Below, in pieces: positions 56,491-64,000 of a stretch of DNA of 64,000 bases (the stretch's first letter is position 1; every line of letters starts with the position of its first letter). The notes beneath the pieces were generated by a model that was not told where the DNA came from, searched no databases, and saw only the letters and a list, made by a program, of their open reading frames with translations. The position numbers and the translations under genes were made by a program. Where the stretch lies: contig LLEY01000071.1 of assembly GCA_001414485.1 (NCBI GenBank), positions 1 through 64,000 of the forward strand, in the 5' to 3' direction. The stretch comes from Calycina herbarum (taxonomy: Eukaryota > Ascomycota > Leotiomycetes > Helotiales > Pezizellaceae).

Positions 56491-59179
56491 ATGAAGTCTC
56501 TAATTTACTTTTCGTTTGCAGCTTATTTGAGTCTGAGCGTTTATGCCAGTCCCCTACTGCCTTCTCCTACTCCATCAAACCCAGTTGCGAATAAAAGACA
56601 AGCTAAAGCGACAGCTACAATCACCATCGGACCTTCGTAGAACTACGTACTGGCCTCTATAAGTTCTCAATTTAGAAAAAGTTGTGCCTATAGTGTTTAA
56701 TTTAATCCCATCTTTAGGCAACTCCTACTATAACTGCTAAAGGTAGTGAATTTATCGTTTATGATACTAGTGGAGACAACATAGAATTATATTTTGGACT
56801 AGACTTATCCAAAAACCTTCGAGATATAGGTAAGAAAACAAGTTCTAAGCCTAAATAATATGACACTATCTGACATCTTGACTTTCAAGTTGGACAACAG
56901 TGCCCAGCTAATGGGCCAAATTGGAATCACTGCCAGATCTCTGTTACTAATCTTCTCAACGTAACTTCTATCGGTAACCAGCGCTGTCAGCTTGGCCAGA
57001 CAATCGGTGCCGCAAGTGGTATATTAGCGAGCACATAAGTACGGGCTTATCTTTTTGTTCTGGTGATTGCCATTTATAGGGCCGGTGACACAGCTTCCAC
57101 CATCAGTGCTGCCTAAGTTCCTAAGACAGATTTCTCTCAAATAACAACTGCTACGAGTACTATAGTGTTTCCTAGTACACCAGCTAACACAGATCCGCCA
57201 ACCGTGGTGACGAGCTCTACGCTGGTATATAGGTATGCTAATATACTTATTCTTTATCGTAAAAAGTTGACACAATATCAGTCCAGAGATTAGCCGAGAT
57301 CCCGAGGGAAACTTAGTTATAAAAATAGACAAGGTAATTCACATATCTTGATTATTGCACATTTAAGAAGCTAATTTCAATGATCCTACAATAGGAACTC
57401 AGAGACACCATAGACCAACTGATCCGCGAACATTCCAACGGGTGCCTTATAAAGCGAGATGATTCCCATAGTACAAATGAGCTAGCTGACTGTGTTTTTA
57501 GAACCACCATAGGTGTGATAGATGAGTTCGCTGTCGGGAAGGTACTGCCACCGCCCTTTAGTGCTCCAATACCATCTATCTCGCACTCGGCATTTAAAGG
57601 ATTCGACTCCATTATAGGCGGCGTTGCAGTTTCGCAAAGAAAGAAGCATACGGTGATACAGACATCAATATAGCAATTCATACCACTGGTAACCTGGGTG
57701 GCTATTACGGTCGTCATGCATATGCTAACTCTTTCCCTGGGAACTGAAGTTGCAACCGATACTGTAACAACCTATGTGATCAAATTCGATAGGGTTTCGC
57801 CGGACGTTTTGATCTGCCCTGATAAGGTCGTTCAATGCGATGATGAAAATTGCAATGGTAAAAACGGTCGCTGCGAGGCTTCAACTTGGAAATTCTGCCC
57901 TTGCGAGGAAAAATGCCCTGCAAAAGACAGGACACCAGAGTGCAACAATTGTGGTGGCGAGCTGGGAAGATCACTGATCTGTAAAGGGGTAATTTCTACC
58001 CCCTATTCATTGAAATCCAACAGTCCACATACTCAATTTTTTATTTTTTTGACAGATTGAAAAGAAGGGCGACCTTTACCAAGGATGCGGATGTGTGCGA
58101 ACTACCAAATACAGCGATTCCTTCGACCCAGCGAGATTTCTGGCGGCGCAAACCATTCTCGCCAACCTCCCGCCGTACAAACCTAGTAGAGTGGATTCCT
58201 TTTGCAATGCTGACGTTGGGAGTACAATCAAACCTGTCACTATGGCAAGAAGTCTCTTCGGTTTATAAGGAAATTCTTCCTCCTTCGAATTTCTAAACAC
58301 TAACAACAAGAAGTACTATCCAGGGATTCTACAAAGATCTTGACCTAACTAAACCACAAAAGAAAACACTCACGGTTCCAACGGCATCTAGTATCGAAAT
58401 GACTTTGCAATAGACACCTTCAGACCCCAGCGGATATATGAAATCTTGCGAGACCATATTCGACACGCTTATTGGTCGAAAAGATTGTAAGAACCATGAG
58501 CTATTAGATTGTCACGATGCTTACAAGGATTGCAGGTGTTGATGAGCAAAAAGACGATGCTTTTAGGGTAACGACACTAGCCGGTCGCTACCACCCATGC
58601 GGGCTTGCCCAATGGTCCATCCCATTATCTACAGCCCCTCCTGCCCCAGCACTGGTTACTCCCGCCCCAGCACCGGCTCCTCCTGTTACCCCAAAGCTAC
58701 CTGATCCAAGGCTTTCTGGTCAAACATGCTTCAAAGCCAGCGATTTCGCAAACAAACAAGATACTGATGGCTACAGTCAGGCCGCATATTCCCGAAAATT
58801 CTGCCAGGACTGGGAGGGACAAAAGATGACATCCTCATCGCCCGCCTTGAAGCGCAATCCTGTCAACCCTTCTTTTGGTACAGGCCCGGCATGGAAGCCT
58901 TACCACTATACAGTAACCTGGATCGCCGGCTGCCAGACTTCGGCAATTGAGCAAAGCGTGCACACACCGCTCGGGGATCAGCATGCCCTCGGTGCGAATT
59001 GCGAGTTGCTAATGCATGAAGACTATTTGCACTGTAAGTCCCAAGAGAGGCTCAGCAATATTCGAGTTAATTTGACTAACGTGCGTGACATAGGCTCTAA
59101 CGGAGGAGTTGGTGGTTATAGAGATGCTGAATGTTTGCGATATAGCTTTTCCCGCACAACTGACGCTGAAGCAGCGTAG
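56491..59179 (+). pseudogene. Decayed secreted cysteine-rich protein with chitinase-associated C-terminal modules
   Basis: The ATG at 56491 opens a clear signal peptide (MKSLIYFSFAAYLSLSVYAS) and a KR processing site. Several exons are legible downstream: VGQQCPANGPNWNHCQISV, then a Ser/Thr-rich exon, ELRDTIDQLIREHSNGC, NLGGYYGRHAYANSF, and a Cys-rich block (CPDKVVQCDDENCNGKNG, WKFCPCEEKCP, CNNCGG). After that come YQGCGCV and MKSCETIFDTLIG, a Pro-rich linker, and a final domain starting TCFKASDFAN and ending GGVGGYRDAECLRYSF. I associate the Cys-rich block and last domain with C-terminal parts of large fungal GH18 chitinases and their relatives. In-frame stops at about 57037, 57113, 57673 and 58267 plus at least two frameshifts mark it as broken. 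No GH18 catalytic barrel is seen. Confidence 0.5.
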
Positions 59180-60404
59180 AGAGGGGAGTGGGTGTTCTTT
59201 CAGATTGTTTATTCGAAGTGGAGTTATGTTGTTGGTTCAGTTCTCCTCCTATTATTGCAGCACTTTTGTCATTTACCTACAATCTTTCATAACAATTTAT
59301 TCTCCATCCTGTGGACAGTTTTGTTCCTCGCAAGGGAGATTGGGTAGTGTGATATGTGTTCTCAGTGAGCTGCTTGTTTGCTATTGGAACCCTAAAGCGG
59401 AAATTGGTAATTAAAATTATACTCTTAACTAATTACCTTAGAGAACTGAAATAATATTCTCTTAAAATATTAGTTTAATTTACTAGAAGAATTGATTCAA
59501 TATGAAAAATTATACACAAAAAGTACTTAATTATTTAATTACCAAGAATAGCGTATTAAATAAATTATGTGGAATTATCAAAATTAGGGAAAGATGTGTA
59601 AGTTAGTAACAACTCGTTATAACACATAGCACTCATGTGATAAAAGGATGCTATTCCTTTCCTTGAACCGCTCAACCCAGCCAGTAGCTACGAAATACCG
59701 AGCCTTGGTTTCAATTATAGCATCTGCGGGAGGGGGAAAACTTTTCTTCACCCAAATTGCTGAGTACGTTTAATTGGAGCGATCTGTTGTAGGCAATTGG
59801 AGGTTAGATATAGCGGTACTGAATGGATTTCAGATTTAGGTAACGTACTTGGCATTCCCCCGTTGTTTGTAGCCCATCCGTCACTACTGCCTGTAAATTG
59901 CTGTGTTGTTGTAATTAGTGGGATTTGGAAAGAGTTCTTAGCATCGACGCAGTCAAACTCAGTAGGTTTGGCCAGGTAGCTTGTGGTGGAGTGTTAGACC
60001 ACTTAATGTAAATATTGCTACTGTGCAACGAATTGTACACACCGTAACGACTAGAGAGGGTATAGACGAAGTTTCAAAATATGCTAGGGGAACATGACAT
60101 ATATATATATATATCGCGTAGGTATGAAATGCAGTAATATAGCGATGAAATTCTGCGTTACACAGAAAGGCTTGAATAGATAGGAGAAAATCTCAGCTCC
60201 CTTCACGCTAGCCTCTCCAAGGATCCCGATGTTCGACCACCTCCTGGGTAATCTTGTTCCTCCCTCAACTCTGAGCTAGCCCGGCCATGATTTGATATCC
60301 CTGGTTCTCACACCCTCCATCCATCCCTGATTACGTTAGTTAAAGCATCAACTAGCTGTAGCAGGTAAACATACCACTTCCTTAGCCAAATGCAGCGTGT
60401 TGAA
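59180..60404. other. Intergenic, no supported gene
   Basis: Partly AT-rich, with a (TA)n run at about 60098-60115. Short frames have no recognisable content. Confidence 0.45.
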
Positions 60405-60866
60405 TTAGTCGCTTCGAGGGTCTAAATGAGTAGGGGCGTTGCCATCTCGGTGATCCTCCACAAATGGTAGCGGCTCATAGCCATGCCATTTATGCAGATC
60501 TGCAACATCTTGATTCACTTTCTCGTGAGAGGGTCCCGTAGCTACACCCACCCGTACTTTCTCCTTGGTGTGGAAGTGGATCGCTAACACAGGGATAGAT
60601 TCGCGATGATGTGCCGTTTGAAAGTCGTAGCAACTGTGATAGAGATCGAAAACCACAATTACCCTCTTTGGCCAAATTAATAAAGCTAAGGTGTTGGCAT
60701 CATTTTCAGAGGCGCCTAATGTTCGGAGAGCTTCGAGTTTGACGGATGACATGTCGGATGATTTCTCGAATTGCTTAAAAAGCGGACTAGACGGGTAGAC
60801 AACATTTAAAACTCGGACAGGAGTTCGAGCTTCAATGATGTTCATCCAAGTTTGATGGTTCTCCAT
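60405..60866 (-). CDS. Hypothetical protein, 153 residues
   Basis: Single open frame from ATG to stop. It has a mixed alpha/beta-looking composition with a hydrophobic strand (ALLIWPKRVIVVFDL), a His-rich middle (AHHRESIPVLAIHFH) and no signal peptide or membrane helix. I do not recognise the family. Codon use looks genic and base composition is normal, unlike the nearby AT-rich tracts, so a real gene or a recent relic is plausible. Confidence 0.35.
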   Translation of the reverse strand: MENHQTWMNIIEARTPVRVLNVVYPSSPLFKQFEKSSDMSSVKLEALRTLGASENDANTLALLIWPKRVIVVFDLYHSCYDFQTAHHRESIPVLAIHFHTKEKVRVGVATGPSHEKVNQDVADLHKWHGYEPLPFVEDHRDGNAPTHLDPRSD

Positions 60867-61077
60867 GATTAAAAGTTGTATTCTAAATATCGGGTGGAAG
60901 GGCTGTCGTGTGGATTAAGTTGAGCGATGTACTAGTGTCTCAGGGTCATGTGCTATTCCATCCTCTTATAGCAAAGTGTACAAGGGCTATAAAATCCGTC
61001 GAGTAGCTGAGAGGCGAAAGATCGATCGGTGGCAGAACCCCTGTTGTGTGGGGGAAGGCAGGGCAGGAGAGGTTAGC

Positions 61078-61116
61078 AGGGGTGATTGCACATTTTCAAA
61101 ATGCGCAATCACCCCT
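61078..61116. repeat. 39-bp near-perfect palindrome
   Basis: AGGGGTGATTGCACATTTT, then C, then AAAATGCGCAATCACCCCT. The 19-base arms have one mismatch. It lies about 30 bases upstream of another CACGTG (near 61129). Confidence 0.85.
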
Positions 61117-61719
61117 GGTGCTTTGATCACGTGGTCCTACTTGGTCACGATTACTGGGCTCATGACCGCAGTTCTCTCATCCACGATTTCGGTCTCATCC
61201 ATTCTATGCTAACAAAGAATATGGACGAGAACAAATTCAAGGAGCCTTTTGATAATTCTTTCTATATCTCCTTAGAAGACTAGAAGGAAGCTGTGACTGG
61301 ATTAGAACGCGATTTACAACCTCGACACCGAACACTCTCGAAGGATCATAAAACTCACACTCACCTCGCTATACAGAGAGAACAGCATTACGCGGCCGTT
61401 CAAATATCTATCTCGCCATTCTCCCTTCGATTTATCCCAGAATAGAAGTTTTATTCGTGCAGGTTTCGCTACACCTTGTGTTGCGCAACGTCAATATCGA
61501 ACGACATCCTAAGCGCTACGGTATAAAGTGTATATGATTTTTACTACCATCCTACTCAATAGGACTTCTCAAGCATACACTGGTATGTCCTAAAGCATTG
61601 TCGCAATAATGAGATCTGCTCACAAATTCTAGCTATACTAGCGATCCACCCACCAATGAATCTAGCTTGACCACGCCCACGTGCGTAGAGAAAACTGAAT
61701 CGGCGCTCATTGCATATAT

Positions 61720-62443
61720 ATAGCATACAAATAGGGAGGAGGAGGATGGCCTTAAATCACTAGAGAATTCACATGTCAGCAACGCCACCGATAGACCTAC
61801 AAATCGAGTTAAGCGACGAAGACTGAATATCTCTGACGGTGTTGGCCCCGGCACTGTTATCACTAGTAGTAACAATCACGAGGATTTTCTATCAGGGATT
61901 CAATCGAGTGCTCGTTTAGACAATGAGGACCAAGGAACCAGAGAAACCAGTATTGTTATAGATCTTACGAAGAAGATTCAAAAGGCGTTAGAGCAGAGGT
62001 TTCCTGCTGAGAAGAAGAGGGTCAGAGGTTGCCTTCTAGGGCAATCGGGCTATAATGATATAGTTATCTCAGATTCTAATTCCCAGGGCTACCTTTACGG
62101 GTTTACTGAAAATATTGTCTCGGATTTCGATGTCCGATTTGTGAAGGGTGAGTTCACAATCAAGGATCGATCCTTATACTTAGAGAATCTACTCTGGGAC
62201 TTGTTATCGAGACTGGCTCAAGGAACCCGTGAAATGGTCTGGAAGTACCGCTTTATTGCTGCGTGTCTTCGCAAAATACGTGGCCGCTCCCCGACTATTT
62301 GCAACGACCTTGGAGTCAGTATCTTCACTTTGCATCGGTGGACAACTGCCGTCGGTATAACAAACTCGATTGTTGACTGTCTCTGGGCAGCTTGGGGACC
62401 CTTTTCTTTTCTTATCTTTTTAAAATTAACAACTCTTATTTAA
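61720..62443 (+). pseudogene. ORF fragment without start, running into AT-rich DNA
   Basis: One frame is open from a TAG at about 61717 to a stop at 62441-62443, about 240 codons, but has no early ATG. It reads EEEDGLKSLENSH, a basic run (NRVKRRRLNIS), VIDLTKKIQKALEQRFP, VRFVKGEFTIKDRSLYLENL and WKYRFIAACLRKIRGRSP. The basic run could be a nuclear signal. From about 62395 the composition collapses into AT-rich RIP-type sequence and the last residues are probably not native. I do not recognise the protein. A gene truncated at both ends is the simplest reading. Confidence 0.35.
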
Positions 62444-63000
62444 TATCAAGTCTAATTTATAAGAGAATATCTTCTATTTATTTCTTCTTCTATAAAAAGA
62501 GTAATTATCTTTTAGAAATCTATTTATTCTAACTAAAATTAGCTAAGAAGTCTACTTTTAAGTAATACTCTAGTAACTATATTTATCTTTTAATACTTAT
62601 CTAATTAGCTTAAGAAATAAAATTTCTTAGAGAAAAGATAGATAATAACTAAATCTACTATCTCTTACTTATTATTATAACTTTCTTTCTTCTTTTCTAT
62701 GTCTTTAAATAGTTAAGAAATAGAATCCTCTAAGTAAAGATTAGATAAAAGATAACTTCTATTATATCTAAGTAAAATTTCGATTCTACTAACTTCGTTT
62801 ATTCTTTGAAATTATTCTAGATAGCTAGAATAATAGAACTTCTTAAATTAAGAATAGATAAAGAGAAAGCAAGCTCTTTTTCAAGTATTTCCTATACTCT
62901 AGTAATTTTATTTGTTTCTCTCTATTATTCTAAACTCTCTAGGTTAATTAAAAAAAACATCAGATGCTCTAAAATACTTGAAGAAAATCAAGGAAGTCTT
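62444..63000. repeat. AT-rich RIP-type relic
   Basis: Dense TA/AT/CT/AG words with few CA or TG, as in 1-620 and LINE A/B. No domain is recoverable. Confidence 0.6.
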
Positions 63001-63310
63001 TATTTTTCAGCAATGTTTTCTTAGTTCTTTCTCATTTCTTCATTATTTCACATCACAATTTCCATTAAAAGTCGTTAAATTTTCATTAAGTTCAAGTTGC
63101 TTTCATTTCTCAAGCTATGAAAACAGTAGCAGATCCGAAATCCGCTATGAAATATGAGCAAAGAACTAACTAATTTCCCCCCGTATGCTTGTAAAACAAC
63201 TCAATCTTTCCATATTGAAGACAAATTATCATGTATCGACCTCAAATTACAGCCAATTATGGTGTCAAGTCATCAAAACTCCCCTTAACACTGTGAAAAC
63301 AACAGAAATC
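63001..63310. other. Intergenic, 3' flank of the coiled-coil gene
   Basis: Nothing recognised. Confidence 0.4.
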
Positions 63311-64000
63311 CTATGCATTTCCAGAGTAATGATCCTCATTCTCATCATTCTTCGCAAGTTGACGACCAGAAACATCAGCAGTAGCTTTTCCGACACCATC
63401 GCTCTCTCCAATGATGTTATTATCCACCAATAACTCGACTAATTGCTTGTTTTTGGCGTAAAACCCGTCGCGGAAAGCCTTCAACGAGTCGTAGTTCGCA
63501 AGCTTTGCCTTGAGACTTGCATTCTCCAGCTCCAATTCATCGACAGATTTGATTTCCTCACGGAGTCGGTGTTGAAAATTGTGGTGTTGAGCAGCAAACT
63601 CTCTGTTCGCAGTATAGGCTTGGTTGTAATCACTGGCCAACTTGGCGGTCTTGTCAGCCTGCAACTTAGATTGTGTTTCCAAAGCCTTGATTTGAATCCT
63701 CTGTTGAGTATTTTCCCTACGAAGCTTATGACGCTCCCAATCGTTGACGTCCGCTCGGAGGCGCAACGGCTTTTCGTTCTCCTCCATGATGCTCAGTCGG
63801 TGCTTGAGGTTTTCGACGTTAGTTCCAATGCGTTCTGAGATCTCCTTGATGTTACAGGCTTGTTGTTTTTGGAACTCGCCCTTGAGCTTCTCCAACTCAA
63901 CACGTCGATTTGGATAGGTTGCAATCATCAAATCGAGATGCTCAAAGCCTTGCTGCGACAGAGGCCCCAATGAGCCAGAAAGGTCCTTGAAAAGTGTTAG
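63311..64000 (-). CDS. Coiled-coil protein, C-terminal part (5' end beyond the window)
   Basis: The minus-strand frame is open from the window edge (LTLFKDLSGSLGPLSQ) to the stop at 63311, about 229 residues. Most of it is heptad-like coiled coil rich in Lys, Glu, Gln and Leu (VELEKLKGEFQKQQ, RRENTQQRIQIKALETQSKL, LELENASLKAKLANYDSLKAF). It ends in a polar tail. There is no signal or membrane segment. The function is not recognised; such coiled coils often serve in cytoskeletal or tethering assemblies. No internal stop, so probably a live gene. Confidence 0.55.
   Translation of the reverse strand, partial: LTLFKDLSGSLGPLSQQGFEHLDLMIATYPNRRVELEKLKGEFQKQQACNIKEISERIGTNVENLKHRLSIMEENEKPLRLRADVNDWERHKLRRENTQQRIQIKALETQSKLQADKTAKLASDYNQAYTANREFAAQHHNFQHRLREEIKSVDELELENASLKAKLANYDSLKAFRDGFYAKNKQLVELLVDNNIIGESDGVGKATADVSGRQLAKNDENEDHYSGNA

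Noticed and set aside
60098..60115. (TA)n run as a replication origin or centromere part
   Set aside because: It is only a short microsatellite, with no other support.
1..64000. tRNA, rRNA or CRISPR
   Set aside because: No tRNA B-box with matching A-box, no rRNA core sequence and no regularly spaced repeats were found by reading both strands. A tRNA scan would be decisive.

Overview
The window is nuclear DNA of a filamentous ascomycete. Coding genes carry short introns with GTAAGT-like donors, CTAAC or CTGAC branch points and CAG or TAG acceptors. The transposon-rich parts are AT-rich, nearly lack CpA/TpG and are full of TAA/TAG stops, which is the signature of repeat-induced point mutation (RIP). 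The gene set (F-box-like paralogues, a patatin-NACHT-ankyrin NLR, a MAKKKK-type small protein) would fit Leotiomycetes such as the Sclerotinia/Botrytis relatives, but this placement is an inference.

Layout. 0-5.4 kb: an AT-rich RIP relic, then four F-box-like paralogues in a row on the + strand, one of them broken. 6-6.4 kb: a frameshifted fragment of a NAM8/NGR1-type RNA-binding protein. 8.6-11 kb: a seven-exon lysine-rich protein whose introns are all phase 1. 12.5-13.1 kb: an isochorismatase-like hydrolase. 13.7-15.1 kb: two tandem decayed Tc1/mariner-like transposase copies. 15.5-15.7 kb: a truncated two-exon member of a small fungal family. 17.2-18.9 kb: a Dal5-type MFS permease, convergent with a large minus-strand patatin-NACHT-ankyrin gene (19.2-23.2 kb) that has an in-frame TAG. 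23.9-28.2 kb is an ordinary housekeeping block: coatomer zeta (RET3), threonylcarbamoyl-AMP synthase (SUA5) and proteasome beta5 (PRE2).

From about 29.2 to 54 kb the window is a nest of retroelements. A full-length minus-strand LINE (about 30.3-36.3 kb) sits inside an LTR (TGTTACGG...CCGTCACA). That LTR leads into the 3' part of a chromodomain Ty3/gypsy element. A 5'-truncated plus-strand copy of the same LINE follows at 38.1-40.3 kb, so the two LINE copies form a 2.1-2.2 kb inverted repeat. An F-box/leucine-rich gene (40.4-41.9 kb) survives between this nest and a second one. In the second nest, a plus-strand LINE (42.6-54.0 kb, 13-bp target duplication, AAAT-repeat tail) lies in an intron of an M35-like metallopeptidase gene, and a 5.57-kb chromovirus with 135-bp LTRs and a CCCTA target duplication is inserted into that LINE.

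54-64 kb holds a decayed secreted cysteine-rich protein gene of chitinase-associated type, a single-exon hypothetical gene, a 39-bp near-perfect palindrome, an ORF fragment running into AT-rich sequence, and the C-terminal part of a coiled-coil protein that runs off the window.

The genes do not form one pathway. The housekeeping block (23.9-28.2 kb) is bounded by gene families that turn over fast: NLR, F-box-like proteins and secreted proteins. These lie beside RIP-affected repeats, which is the usual two-speed layout of such genomes. I saw no tRNA, rRNA, CRISPR or biosynthetic cluster.
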